Position numbers and translations under genes: made by a program. A DNA stretch of 17,155 nt from an uncultured Porphyromonas sp. (lineage in GTDB: Bacteria; Bacteroidota; Bacteroidia; Bacteroidales; Porphyromonadaceae), in contig NZ_CABUAN010000044.1 of assembly GCF_902489635.1 (NCBI RefSeq), positions 1 through 17,155 of the forward strand, in the 5' to 3' direction. Shown here piece by piece: positions 6,192-15,086 of the stretch; position 1 is the stretch's first letter, and each line of letters begins with the position of its first letter. Below the pieces are notes generated by a model. The model was not told the DNA's origin, did not search any database, and saw only the letters and a list, made by a program, of their open reading frames with translations.

Positions 6192-8543
6192 CTACTTAAT
6201 ACTTAGAAGTCCAAAGATTTCATCTGCCAAGTCTTGTCCCAGCACCTTCGCCACTGTACGCTTAGCACTACCGTTCTTCCAAGTCTTTCTACCCTTGGCA
6301 TTAGCCGTGTCGTAGGACTCTTGGAAGACTTGAGCGATGAGCTTAATTTCCTCCTCGTTGAGTGCCTTGCGACCCTCTTGCTCCTGTACAGCTTCCAGCC
6401 ATTTCTTGATGTCGGTTAGATTGGCATTTAGAGATTTCGTAGCACTTAGCTTACCCTCCAAGCCAGCTTCATAGCGGGCTGCGCTCTCCACTGCTTGAGC
6501 TTTCTCTTCCGCTTGTTGACGTTGCAGATCTTCAAGCGCACTCTTCTTAGCCTCAAACGTCTCTCTGAAGTCTTGATAAAGAGCGCGTATGTCCCCATCC
6601 ATGCGGTGCGCCATCTTTTCGTTCAAACGCATCAATACCCGCTCTGCTTGCCGTATGGCCTCCTCTAGGGATAGGGTATCAAGCTCTGCTAGGCGTTGAT
6701 TGTACTCGGCCTTTAGGGTCTCTAGCTGTTGAGCTTTGATCTGCTCTTTAATACCCTCTGATAGAGAGTCTGGACCTGAGGCATGTCTTGGGGATAGCTT
6801 GCTAAAGCGGGGTAAGTAGTACTTATCGCCTCTTCCATTTTGTCCACCTTTGGCATCCTGGAACTCATTAACTCTAGGATCCGTAGACAAGCGCATATAC
6901 TTGTACTCTTCTGTCTCGTTAGATACCGCACTACCCGCAAGTGCAAAGAGTTCTTGAATCTGAGGTGACTGATGCCAAGATGTGCCGAGATTATCACTCA
7001 GCTCATGCTCGAAGTGACCCATATAGTAGTTCATCTCTTCAAGCCCCTCACCCTCCAGTGTCATTGAGTAGCGACAGCGTCCATAGCCGTAGGGTTTGGC
7101 TTGACCTAACTGGTGGTAGTAGAGATCGGGTTTGCCATGAAATGTTAGTGCCGAGAGCAGCGCACCCAGCTCGATAGGACGCAAGTTGTGAAAGACGATA
7201 TCACCCGTAAAGGTCGCACCACTGCGAACAGGTGTGAGCGTTGAGTCAAGCTTCTCATTGCCTAGGCTCTTCTGCCACACACCATTCCTGACGTGATAAC
7301 GCTTCCAGCCTGCAAGACGACCATTGTTGTACGTTTGATATTGACCCGTGCGACCATTACTCCCCGTCTGCTCGATATACATTGGATAGTAAGAGGCCTT
7401 CGGAGTCCCCAAGACTAGCGTAACCTCCTCACTGGGCTCAGCATTTGTAGAGAAAGCATTGGAAAACTGTACACGCCCTCTCAAGCTGTCCGTCCTGCCG
7501 GTATAGCCGAAGATGCACTCGGCGAGATCGTGCGTTGACTCCTCCTGATGAGCCTGAGGAAGTAAGTCATAAGGCGTCATGTCGTAGGGCAACTTATAGA
7601 GCAGCGCCAGTCCGAAGTCTTTGATCTGGTTGTCCTCTGCACGAAAGAAGACAGGTACGCCCTTGTCTGTGTCTGTGAGGTGAGACTTCCAGTAGTTCCA
7701 GTCGTCAGAGTCCTTGTAGATGAATTCGTAATGCTCAAACTCCTCCTCTGAGAGGCTATAGCACCTCATCCCCTCTGACGGGAAGACAAACTCGTAATAC
7801 TTGCCAGCGTTCATACCACGCTCCTCCTTCCATTGGTCTGGAGAGCCAGTGAAGACTATGTCGCCAGTAAACTCTCCCCGATCTGCACAGGTCACATAGG
7901 TGAAGGTGTTGGTTCGGACTTCAGTGAAGGAGAGATTTTCGAGATCCTCATCCTTAAAGAGATGATACTTAAAGGCTGCTGTCTTAGGGTCAAATGTCTG
8001 ACCATCCACTTCCTTCGTCTTATTGATATCGAAGTGCGAATTACGACTAAAGTGTTTCTTTAGCACCTCTCCTCCAAACCAATCATCTATATCGCTATGA
8101 CTAATGCGAAGCGGTTTACCATGGTCTACGATCTCGTAGTCGTCACCCTTCTTGCGCAGGTAGCCACAACAGATATTCCTCTGCACATTTGGATCCTTTA
8201 TTGTGTAGAGGGCTGTGTTATTCCACTCTCTCTGTGCAAACTTAGCCCGTGTGTCGAGGTTCATCTTACCGAAGCTCATGATCTCCATAAGATTGCGTAC
8301 CTCCCCCTTGATAGAGGTGGCCGGGATGAAGTAACGACCTGAGACTTGGCTAAAGCGGTTGTCCACAGCATCCTTGCCCTGTCCATTTCGGACGAAAATA
8401 TCGCTCTCAGCCGTGATCGTAAGCCGGATCTTGCCACTTACGCCATCAGAAAACGGCACATCGTGTGAAATCTGGTCTGCCCACGAGGGAAAGTATACCT
8501 GGTCGGACAGAGGTATGAAGTTAAATGGTGCGTGTACTGACAT
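6192..8543 (-). CDS. Large RAMP protein, TIGR03986 family
   Basis: This 783-residue protein belongs to the CRISPR RAMP group, probably TIGR03986. The first Cas7-like fold has YFIPATSIKGEVRN (71-84). A second RAMP-like region has FGYTGRTDSLRGRVQFSNAF (345-364), LGTPKASYYPMY (379-390) and a glycine-rich KPYGYGRCRY (483-492). A long insertion of about 200 residues separates parts of the fold, as in the Cas7-insertion subunit of III-Dv. Residues about 595-695 are charged and rich in Ala, Gln and Glu, and look like a coiled coil, followed by a small basic tail. It would sit at the target-3' end of the effector. The expected catalytic Asp is not obvious; Asp58 and Asp61 in KDAVDN are candidates. 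It starts 6 bases after the TIGR04423 gene. Confidence 0.85.
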   Translation of the reverse strand: MSVHAPFNFIPLSDQVYFPSWADQISHDVPFSDGVSGKIRLTITAESDIFVRNGQGKDAVDNRFSQVSGRYFIPATSIKGEVRNLMEIMSFGKMNLDTRAKFAQREWNNTALYTIKDPNVQRNICCGYLRKKGDDYEIVDHGKPLRISHSDIDDWFGGEVLKKHFSRNSHFDINKTKEVDGQTFDPKTAAFKYHLFKDEDLENLSFTEVRTNTFTYVTCADRGEFTGDIVFTGSPDQWKEERGMNAGKYYEFVFPSEGMRCYSLSEEEFEHYEFIYKDSDDWNYWKSHLTDTDKGVPVFFRAEDNQIKDFGLALLYKLPYDMTPYDLLPQAHQEESTHDLAECIFGYTGRTDSLRGRVQFSNAFSTNAEPSEEVTLVLGTPKASYYPMYIEQTGSNGRTGQYQTYNNGRLAGWKRYHVRNGVWQKSLGNEKLDSTLTPVRSGATFTGDIVFHNLRPIELGALLSALTFHGKPDLYYHQLGQAKPYGYGRCRYSMTLEGEGLEEMNYYMGHFEHELSDNLGTSWHQSPQIQELFALAGSAVSNETEEYKYMRLSTDPRVNEFQDAKGGQNGRGDKYYLPRFSKLSPRHASGPDSLSEGIKEQIKAQQLETLKAEYNQRLAELDTLSLEEAIRQAERVLMRLNEKMAHRMDGDIRALYQDFRETFEAKKSALEDLQRQQAEEKAQAVESAARYEAGLEGKLSATKSLNANLTDIKKWLEAVQEQEGRKALNEEEIKLIAQVFQESYDTANAKGRKTWKNGSAKRTVAKVLGQDLADEIFGLLSIK

Positions 8544-8549
8544 AGCGTA

Positions 8550-8951
8550 TTACTTTTCAAATCCAACAAATACGATGCGGTCGAAGACCTTCACGGGGAG
8601 GTTTAAGCAAGCAGGCGACTCATCTTCCCTCCAGTAGCGAAGGAACTTGAGATAGCGCTGAGACATCCGATGAGTCACGAAGCGAAGCTGCTCCACCTCT
8701 GGGTCATTGAGATCCTCCTCCGGGACTCCATACTGATTGATTAGATAGTGTCCATCAGCGTGCTTGATAGTTAGGGAGCACTTACCCTCCTGACTATATA
8801 GGTAACCCTCTCTGATGAATGGGTTAGCCCCCTCAAAGAGCGTCATATCCAGAGGGCTGTCGCTATACTCTATGGGTGCATCAGCATTACTCAGCCAGAG
8901 ATAGCCCTCATAGCGCAGCTCGGTATTAATATCTTGAATCTCTACTCTCAT
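8550..8951 (-). CDS. Type III CRISPR-associated protein, TIGR04423 family
   Basis: This small 133-residue protein has an N-terminal MRVEIQDINTELRYEGYLW and a C-terminal RYLKFLRYWREDESPACLN. I match it by memory to TIGR04423, a family found only in type III loci. No catalytic motif or membrane segment is visible. It overlaps the end of the double-cas7 gene by 4 bases (ATGA), so translation is probably coupled. In III-D loci, the gene at this place between the double Cas7 and the Cas7-insertion subunit is csx19, a small structural subunit. This protein may fill the same role; that is an inference from gene order and size. Confidence 0.75.
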   Translation of the reverse strand: MRVEIQDINTELRYEGYLWLSNADAPIEYSDSPLDMTLFEGANPFIREGYLYSQEGKCSLTIKHADGHYLINQYGVPEEDLNDPEVEQLRFVTHRMSQRYLKFLRYWREDESPACLNLPVKVFDRIVFVGFEK

Positions 8952-10348
8952 AGTGTCTCGCCATTTCTTTTGATTGAACCACTGAATCGTCCATACCCCT
9001 TGTTTACGTTACCCCCTAAGGGAAGCATCCCGCTACAGAGATCTCTCAGAGCACTCTCGAAAGCGGTGATAGCCTTGCCAACTTGCTCAGTCTCCTCTTG
9101 CTCTAGAGCTTGCTTGTCGATGAAGATATCTAGCTTGATCTCCTGAGCGTTGGTATAAACCGCCTTCTCAGAGAAGAGTGCGCCTCCGACGCTACCGCCT
9201 GTAAAGCGGTCGATCTTGACATGATTGAAGACATGATCCTCTGTACTATCTGGACGCTCCATAAAGAGGTCGGTAAAGAGCACACAGCCACGTCGCTTAT
9301 TGCGCCCCTGACTATCGCCCTCGCCTCCGAAGAGTAGACGCACAGCTTTGTTGTTTTGACCCGTATGTTCCTTCTCTAAGTCGCTCCCTTCCAGCCTGTC
9401 GGCAAAGATGCCACACTGCTTATTGTAGTGGTAAGCGGTGCGATGCGATAGAGCTCCCTTGACCGAAGAGCTCGGGATGAGGATCGACGCTGTACGCTCT
9501 TGGATAGAGCCTACTCCCTCCTGATCCCACACGATCTGCTGCTCAGAGACGTAGACCCGATCCGCTTCATCATCTCCAAGACCAGAGCCAAACATGAGGA
9601 AGTCTACAGGCTGCAATGAGACCTCATAGTGAAGCGTAGCCTCACCCGCGATAGGCTTTAGTTCGTAAGATGCGAAGCCCTCTCGTCCGTCTCGCAGACT
9701 AGAGGAGTTGTCTAGATAGAGTCTCAGATCGCTCTCCTGGCTTAGGTCTAGCTTGCGATAGAGAGCCGAGATCACCCGTATACTCCCGAAGCCCTTGCGA
9801 CTACCGCCTCCCAGGCGAAAAGCGTCGGAGCCGATCGTGTCAATAATCTTAAGAAAGTCCGCCTCCTCTTGATCCTCCACGGCAATAAGCTCCATATCAA
9901 AGCAGAAGCGCGTACCTCGGAAGACCACCTCCTCGTCAAACTTGCCTCTTTGCTCCGCACTGCCTCGCTGCCCTATACGTACATGCTGTCGTATCGGTAG
10001 CACCTGATAAGCCTCCAGCACAGCATCTGCTGTGTCATGGGGTGCCAAGCCATCAACCACCTCTCCACGGCTGTTGAGGATCTTAGCATCGCTGATGATG
10101 AGACGAGAGCCCTCACCACCCCGCGGGTCTTGCCAACCCATGAGGGTGTTGCCTAGCTCTTGAGACTCTAGCGAGTGACGTATCACACCTGAGAGCGAAG
10201 TACCTGGTATAAAAGGATAGCCATTGACATCTCGCAGGACTGGCGCATCGGTCATTATGTTTTTATCTCCACACCCTATGGATAGCGGGCTGGTGGTCTC
10301 GATGATGATCCGCGCTGTGTATCGGATTGGATAAAATGTTTGTGCCAT
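8948..10348 (-). CDS. cas7: Double Cas7 (Csm3-like) RAMP backbone subunit
   Basis: Two Cas7 folds lie in one 466-residue chain. The first has Asp34 in TDAPVLRD followed by YPFIPGTSLSG (44-54) and GGGSRKGFG (180-188). Asp34 lines up with the target-cleaving Asp of Csm3. The second has ILIPSSSVKGALSHR (289-303), KIDRFTGGSVGGALF (378-392), a thumb-like segment typical of Csm3, and GGNVNKGYGRF (445-455). A second catalytic Asp is less clear; Asp259, Asp260 and Asp263 are candidates. The protein would form two backbone positions along the guide and cut target RNA at one or two places. It corresponds to the Cas7-2x subunit of III-Dv. The start is 17 bases after csx10, and the stop overlaps the next gene. 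Confidence 0.9.
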   Translation of the reverse strand: MAQTFYPIRYTARIIIETTSPLSIGCGDKNIMTDAPVLRDVNGYPFIPGTSLSGVIRHSLESQELGNTLMGWQDPRGGEGSRLIISDAKILNSRGEVVDGLAPHDTADAVLEAYQVLPIRQHVRIGQRGSAEQRGKFDEEVVFRGTRFCFDMELIAVEDQEEADFLKIIDTIGSDAFRLGGGSRKGFGSIRVISALYRKLDLSQESDLRLYLDNSSSLRDGREGFASYELKPIAGEATLHYEVSLQPVDFLMFGSGLGDDEADRVYVSEQQIVWDQEGVGSIQERTASILIPSSSVKGALSHRTAYHYNKQCGIFADRLEGSDLEKEHTGQNNKAVRLLFGGEGDSQGRNKRRGCVLFTDLFMERPDSTEDHVFNHVKIDRFTGGSVGGALFSEKAVYTNAQEIKLDIFIDKQALEQEETEQVGKAITAFESALRDLCSGMLPLGGNVNKGYGRFSGSIKRNGETL

Positions 10349-10365
10349 ATCTTCTCAGAGAGGGG

Positions 10366-11838
10366 TTAGTTGTTGTTTGAGCAGTGCTTGCCCATCATAG
10401 AGGCTAGGTTGATCACGAGTTCTTGCAGAGAGCCACTTTTTTTATGTTCATCTAGGAACTTGTCTAGTACCTTCTTGCGCCCGTTCTTCTCCCACTTATC
10501 CTTTGCTACGCCATGATTGAGATAGCCTTCGATAGCCGCAATCAAGTCATTTGGCTGAGAGGTGACCATAGCCAAGTTGCGGATAGAGCCCCACTGAGAG
10601 GCAAAGGCTTCATCTCTCTTGAATAGTCCTCCATGCTCCTTGACAAAGCTATTTACCACATTCCAGACCTTGTTTTGCTCGCTCTGACGAGAGACTCTAC
10701 TCTCTAGATAGTTCCACAGCAACTGGTCAGCCCCAGTGAGTGCAGGCAAGTCTTTAGGAGCAGGAGTAGCACTGTCTTTTTGACTCGTAGAGGGCTTTAT
10801 AAAGCGATAGCTAGAGTGCCCCGTAGTAGGGTCTGCCTGGAGAAAGGCGGGGTTGTAGAGGACTCGCCCGAAGCCCTCGTTACAGTAGCTCCCGATGTAC
10901 CTATCATGCAGCCCTTGCGCATTCGTCTGAACGATAAAGACACTCCCCTTCTCAAAGCCACATCGGTCAGAGTCATAGGCGCGGAGCTTGTAGTTCCACG
11001 GGGCATACTGGAAGGTGCGTACCTGACACTTGTCCCACAGGATCTGCCCCTCCTCTATGCCTAGCTCCTGAGCCGTGGGGTGAAAGCTCGGATAGCCGTT
11101 GTCATCAAGGAAGATCAGCCTAGAGTCCGCATAGACGGCTACACACCGACCAGCCGTCCCTAGCTCGACAGCCTTATCCGTACTCGTCGGCTCCTCAAAG
11201 TCATACGGAGAGATCTCCACGAGTCCAAACTGAGCCGTCCTCGAGCGTCCGATATGTCGCTGCCCGACCAGTGCACCGATGATCTCCTCGCGGTAAGCTT
11301 GCGCCTCCTCATCTATCTCGACTGAGAAGTATAGCGTCACGCCTCGCTGCAGTGCCTCTAGGCCAAACATCTGCTCATCCTGAGCACGACGTCTCGCTGA
11401 GTCATAGGCAGACTTGATGAAGAAGCTCTTATCCACCTTAACCTTATAGGCCTGACTCTCATCGAAGACATAGAACTCTTTGCGCTCCTGCTTCAGTTGC
11501 TTCGCTCTCATCTCTACACTGCTTGGATCAGGGATAAGATAGTTTACATAGCCCCCCCGCTTTATACCGTCTCGCTTGGGACTATAGATGGCGGCGGGGA
11601 TCTTCACGCTACGGCGATCTCCTAGAGAGGGGTTGGCATCTCCAAACCGCACATGTCCACTATGAAATATCAAGAAGCTACGCTCATCCTCCTTATCATA
11701 TAACTTGCTAGCTACTACGCCCAGGAAGTTACTCCCAGGGATAAAGGGTAGTGTCTGCGCCTTACCTTCGGTAGCTGGCGTATCGTTGAGTACGATATCA
11801 GACAGCAGCTCACACTTAAACTTCAATACCTCCATCAT
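10366..11838 (-). CDS. csx10: Csx10-like Cas5 subunit with helical C-terminus
   Basis: This 490-residue RAMP protein starts with TLPFIPGSNFLGVVASKL (29-46). It has the conserved segment around YDSARRRAQDEQMFG, a glycine loop IGRSRTAQFG (196-205) and a second, GFGR (322-325). These suit Csx10, the Cas5-type subunit that holds the crRNA 5' handle in III-D. After a Ser/Thr/Pro-rich linker (about 349-365), residues 366-490 look all-helical, with SQWGSIRNLA (415-424). No separate cas11 gene exists in the locus, so this tail could supply the Cas11-type small subunit. The first codon is in a TAATG junction with the upstream cas7 stop; the second Met directly after it could also serve. Confidence 0.82.
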   Translation of the reverse strand: MMEVLKFKCELLSDIVLNDTPATEGKAQTLPFIPGSNFLGVVASKLYDKEDERSFLIFHSGHVRFGDANPSLGDRRSVKIPAAIYSPKRDGIKRGGYVNYLIPDPSSVEMRAKQLKQERKEFYVFDESQAYKVKVDKSFFIKSAYDSARRRAQDEQMFGLEALQRGVTLYFSVEIDEEAQAYREEIIGALVGQRHIGRSRTAQFGLVEISPYDFEEPTSTDKAVELGTAGRCVAVYADSRLIFLDDNGYPSFHPTAQELGIEEGQILWDKCQVRTFQYAPWNYKLRAYDSDRCGFEKGSVFIVQTNAQGLHDRYIGSYCNEGFGRVLYNPAFLQADPTTGHSSYRFIKPSTSQKDSATPAPKDLPALTGADQLLWNYLESRVSRQSEQNKVWNVVNSFVKEHGGLFKRDEAFASQWGSIRNLAMVTSQPNDLIAAIEGYLNHGVAKDKWEKNGRKKVLDKFLDEHKKSGSLQELVINLASMMGKHCSNNN

Positions 11839-12380
11839 TACTCTACTCTAGAAAGTTTGCAACGGCCGTAGCCTCTATTCCTACCTAAGCCTAGTCGCTT
11901 GACAAAGTGCAAAGCGTCCTCCATCAGCGCCTCTTGCTCCTCAGACTCCAAGCCTATGATCTCGCCATATAGCGTACACGGGATAGTCGTCTGGATACGT
12001 CGCAGACTATGATCCTTAGCTAGGCCATCATCTCCTATCGCCGTAGAGGCCAGGGTATGGTATAGCATAGCGGGTAGTGCCTTACACGCTTCAGAGTTTT
12101 TGATATGCTGTGTCAGAGCATCACTCAGAGAGGCATTGGTAAAGTGTAGCTTGCCTTGCTGGTTCTCACTCCCGAAGAGCTCGTCAACGAGTGTCATATC
12201 GTCACTACCCCTGAAGTGTAGCACGCTAGCCACCGCCTCACGTAGTAACCCCTTGATCGTCTTGCCTGGGATAAAGGGGAGCCCATCTGGGTCCTTTACG
12301 ACCAGCTCATCAGCATCAGCTCCAGCCGCCTGACCAGAGCCACAGTGCCAGTTAGAGAAGAATTCTACTTGATACTTCAT
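11838..12380 (-). CDS. cas7: Cas7 (Csm3-like) single RAMP subunit
   Basis: This is a compact 180-residue Cas7 with WHCGSGQAAG (11-20), Asp24 in ADELVVKD, LPFIPGKTIKGLLREA (34-49), LFGSE (68-72), a QTTIPCTLYGE segment (130-140) and the C-terminal glycine loop GLGRNRGYGRCKLS (164-177). Asp24 aligns with the Csm3 catalytic Asp that cuts target RNA. It is shorter than usual for Csm3 (about 220), so the thumb is reduced. The stop TAA shares a base with the csx10 ATG, giving tight translational coupling. In cyanobacterial III-Dv the matching Cas7 is fused to Cas5 and Cas11; here it is a separate protein. Confidence 0.9.
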   Translation of the reverse strand: MKYQVEFFSNWHCGSGQAAGADADELVVKDPDGLPFIPGKTIKGLLREAVASVLHFRGSDDMTLVDELFGSENQQGKLHFTNASLSDALTQHIKNSEACKALPAMLYHTLASTAIGDDGLAKDHSLRRIQTTIPCTLYGEIIGLESEEQEALMEDALHFVKRLGLGRNRGYGRCKLSRVE

Positions 12381-12391
12381 CGCTTCCGTTT

Positions 12392-13888
12392 CTAATCTTT
12401 TGTCACCACATTCATAATGCTATACAGCGAGAGCACATCGAAGGCTGGATATGCAGTCACCACCCTCGGTGTGTCCTTATCATCAGTTTCTTTTCGTCTA
12501 CATTTCGCTGTGCAGAGCTCTGTGACCAGTTTACTACTAGCACCACTATACACACTCTTCATACGATCTAGATGCTGACTAGCGAAGTCTACACTCCGAT
12601 GCATGTGCGTGAGCCACTGGCGTAGCCCTGACTTGACACCCTCATCGTCTATCTTCTGAAGTTTATCACAGTACGACAGCAACTCATCTATGGTGAAGTA
12701 GTCAGCGCGCTCCGCTAAGTAGTATGGCCCGAATTCAAAGGAGAGAGCATCTGTGAGCATTAGCACGCGCTCAACGATGTCAGCATAGCTCTCTACGTAG
12801 CTATCCTCCACCTTGTGAAACATCAGGCACGAGGGGATGCTCTCCCCAGCAGCTAAGTGAAACTTGGCATCATGCTTAGCAGCACTGCAGAGTTCCTCCG
12901 CTAGCTTATAGCCATAGTGGAAGGGGTAAGAAGACTTGATAAAAGCAATCCCAGCACAGGCCGTCAGACAGGGTAGCCTCGTGGCTCTATGCACGATCTG
13001 CCCTAGCTCTTCCCGCCCCGTATGATACTCAAACTGACGAATGAACTCCTGTGCATACGCTATAGCCAGACTACCACGTATGATTACCGTCATATCATCA
13101 CCACCCAGTACGACAGGACGCAGTGGATAGGAGTCGCCCTCTCGTACTCCTAGCTTCTCAAAGGCTGCATTGGCAGCACGCTCGGTAGCCTCGTCTAGTA
13201 GCTGGGAGAAACGCCGGTACTGCGCCATGTCTCCCCCGATACTCTGTACGATCTGACCCAAGCTATTGCCATCTGCATGGACGATAGCGATCCAGTCATT
13301 CCTATCCGTCAGCTTTGCGATGTCGTAAGGGTATTGATCAGCATCCACCTTCTTGTCACTATCAGTGCCATAAAAGCTTTTCTTAGCGAGCGATAGAGCG
13401 TGAATATAGCGTCTCTTAGCAGCTGTCGTCATATCGACACTTTTATCTTGCCCCTCAGGAGCAACTAGAGGTAGCCCCGTCTTGTTGGATCGCTTCATAC
13501 CTAGCGCGCCAAGCGTCAGACTAGGTTGGGGCTGGTTACGCTGGCTCCGGAGCTTCTCCTCCAGTTCATTGATCCTATCGGGAAAGTCTCCCATCATCTC
13601 TACGACAGCCTGACTGATCGTGATGCCAGGCGCCTCGATCATCACACAACGAGGGAAGTCGCGCACCGTCTTAGCACAGGTCTCTAGATCGTCAAAGTAG
13701 TAGCGCACATTTCCTGCAGCACCGATGATCAGAGCCTCATCACGATATGACGCTCCGACCGTCTCGCGAAAGAGCTGCGTGCAGATCTGCGCCACCAGCT
13801 CACTGGCTCCCACGATATCTTTCAGCTCATTCGTCTGAAAGATAAAGTTTTGGATTCCTTGCACAGAGGCACCATATAAGTATCCCAT
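12392..13888 (-). CDS. cas10: Cas10 without HD nuclease domain
   Basis: This 498-residue protein starts directly with YLYGASVQGIQNFIF, the first palm-side segment typical of Cmr2-type Cas10 proteins. A metal-binding HADGNSLG (204-211) and the cyclase motif GGDD (262-265) follow, then a helical C-terminal region. There is no N-terminal HD nuclease domain, and the chain is well below the usual 700-900 residues. It should therefore make cyclic oligoadenylate when the complex binds target RNA, but not cut DNA itself. Defence would depend on the two CARF effectors further down the operon. Spacing is 15 bases after cas6 and 11 before cas7. Confidence 0.93.
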   Translation of the reverse strand: MGYLYGASVQGIQNFIFQTNELKDIVGASELVAQICTQLFRETVGASYRDEALIIGAAGNVRYYFDDLETCAKTVRDFPRCVMIEAPGITISQAVVEMMGDFPDRINELEEKLRSQRNQPQPSLTLGALGMKRSNKTGLPLVAPEGQDKSVDMTTAAKRRYIHALSLAKKSFYGTDSDKKVDADQYPYDIAKLTDRNDWIAIVHADGNSLGQIVQSIGGDMAQYRRFSQLLDEATERAANAAFEKLGVREGDSYPLRPVVLGGDDMTVIIRGSLAIAYAQEFIRQFEYHTGREELGQIVHRATRLPCLTACAGIAFIKSSYPFHYGYKLAEELCSAAKHDAKFHLAAGESIPSCLMFHKVEDSYVESYADIVERVLMLTDALSFEFGPYYLAERADYFTIDELLSYCDKLQKIDDEGVKSGLRQWLTHMHRSVDFASQHLDRMKSVYSGASSKLVTELCTAKCRRKETDDKDTPRVVTAYPAFDVLSLYSIMNVVTKD

Positions 13889-13903
13889 GAGTAAGTCCTT
13901 TAT

Positions 13904-14572
13904 TTAGTTCCTAATTCTTGTCAATGTTCCAAAGCCTACACTAGCGTGCCGGCCCAATCCTATCTGATCGGGCAGCGATACGTTGGTGGCAAACTGTATG
14001 TCGAGCGTCACCAGTGGCACGCCCTTGTACTTCACAGATCGCATAGGTGTCATGGCTGTAATCTCCGTCTCGAGCAGCGAAGGGACGAAGATGCCCACCC
14101 CCTTGAGCATCGAGAGTATATTACCCGTGAGGATCTGCTGCAGCTTCAGTACACGAGCCACCAGCCCTCTCTCACGCTCAAAGAGCTTGTAGTTCTTATC
14201 ATTCAGCGGTAGCCAGTCACTCAGCTGATAGATCACCGGCACGTCACGCATCTCCACCTCATGTCTATCCGCATCGATATGCTCTATCCTTAGCGTCACG
14301 TGACGCTTGCCGATCATCGTCTCTAGGCTCTCCGCTTGGAGCAAGTCCCCGAGCGCATCCACACCATCGGCCACACAGACCAGTGCCGCCTTGCCATCGA
14401 TCTGTCTATACTGGATCAAAGGGTAAGCATAGCGTAGCCCCCCAGCCTCATGATTGTGATATATCGTATTGTCTCGAGACAGCAAGCTGATGATGGCACC
14501 ACGCAATAGCGGTAGCTCCCATCTTGCGATCGGTGTGTCAAATCGCACTTGCAACGTTCTCAGTTCGCCCAT
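13904..14572 (-). CDS. cas6: Cas6 crRNA-processing endoribonuclease
   Basis: This 222-residue protein has the Cas6 pattern common in Bacteroidales: an early LPLLRGAIISLL helix, RYAYPLIQYR (47-56), and a glycine-rich C-terminal loop GLGRHASVGFGTLTR (205-219). His39 or His41 in YHNHE is a possible catalytic residue. Cas6 cuts the long array transcript inside each repeat, leaving the ATTAAGAC handle proposed here. It is the first gene of the operon, with about 80 bases of leader RNA from the proposed promoter. The identity is from overall pattern; the family is divergent. Confidence 0.83.
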   Translation of the reverse strand: MGELRTLQVRFDTPIARWELPLLRGAIISLLSRDNTIYHNHEAGGLRYAYPLIQYRQIDGKAALVCVADGVDALGDLLQAESLETMIGKRHVTLRIEHIDADRHEVEMRDVPVIYQLSDWLPLNDKNYKLFERERGLVARVLKLQQILTGNILSMLKGVGIFVPSLLETEITAMTPMRSVKYKGVPLVTLDIQFATNVSLPDQIGLGRHASVGFGTLTRIRN

Positions 14573-14659
14573 CTTTTATTGCGTAGCTTTGGTTTACACC
14601 TTTATGTCCCCTCTATGCTTCCTTATAAGCTCCTAAAGAGTTATAAATGTGTCTCTCCG

Positions 14660-14667
14660 CAAAGATA
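14660..14667 (-). promoter_or_regulatory. Promoter -7 box for the cas operon
   Basis: On the minus strand TATCTTTG fits the Bacteroidetes -7 consensus TAnnTTTG. It lies 88 bases before the cas6 start, with a T-run just upstream. A good -33 TTTG is not seen. The rest of 14573-14685 has no other recognisable element. Confidence 0.6.
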
Positions 14668-14685
14668 ATAAAAAAAAGGACTTGT

Positions 14686-15042
14686 ATGGACGCAGTGCGT
14701 CCGTTCCCGTCAAAGCGAGACGTAGCCGTGTAAGGACGCACGGCTAGTATCTAGTCAGAGAGCGTCCGTTGTGTCAAAGCAAGATGTCTAGCGATGCTGT
14801 ACGGACGCCCAGCTAGTATCTCTAGTCGGAGAGCGTCCGTTGTGTCAAAGCAAGACGTCTAGCGATGCTGTACGGACGCACAGCTAGTATCTAGTCGGAG
14901 TGCGTCCGTTCCCGTCAAAGCAAGACGTGTAGCGATGCTGTACGGACGCACAGCTCATGCATCCGTTCCAAAACGACGAGACGAGTAGCCCTTTGTAGGG
15001 ACGCACGGCTCGTGCGTCCGTTGTATCAAAGCAAGACGTATA
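14686..15042. repeat. Tandem palindromic repeats, right block of about six units
   Basis: These are the same imperfect palindromic units as at 1555-1866, in inverted orientation. Each includes GCGTCC/GGACGC arms, often CTAGTATCTAGTC between them, and a GTCAAAGCAAGACGT-type link. This block separates array 2 from the cas promoter. No coding content was found. Confidence 0.8.
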
Positions 15043-15044
15043 CC

Positions 15045-15086
15045 AATAAGAGGAGCCTGTTGACACAACAGTCTCCTCTTCTTATT
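15045..15086. terminator. Hairpin at the end of array 2
   Basis: AATAAG and AGGAG at 15045-15055 pair with CTCCT and CTTATT at the far side, with a small CTT bulge, and an inner stem CTGTTG-ACA-CAACAG closes the loop. It corresponds, inverted, to 1515-1552, but the inner sequence has changed while pairing remains. It would end leftward transcription of array 2 before the cas promoter. Confidence 0.6.

Noticed and set aside
10780..11064. Plus-strand open frames opposite csx10 and other cas genes
   Set aside because: They mirror strongly supported minus-strand genes and have no recognisable domain.
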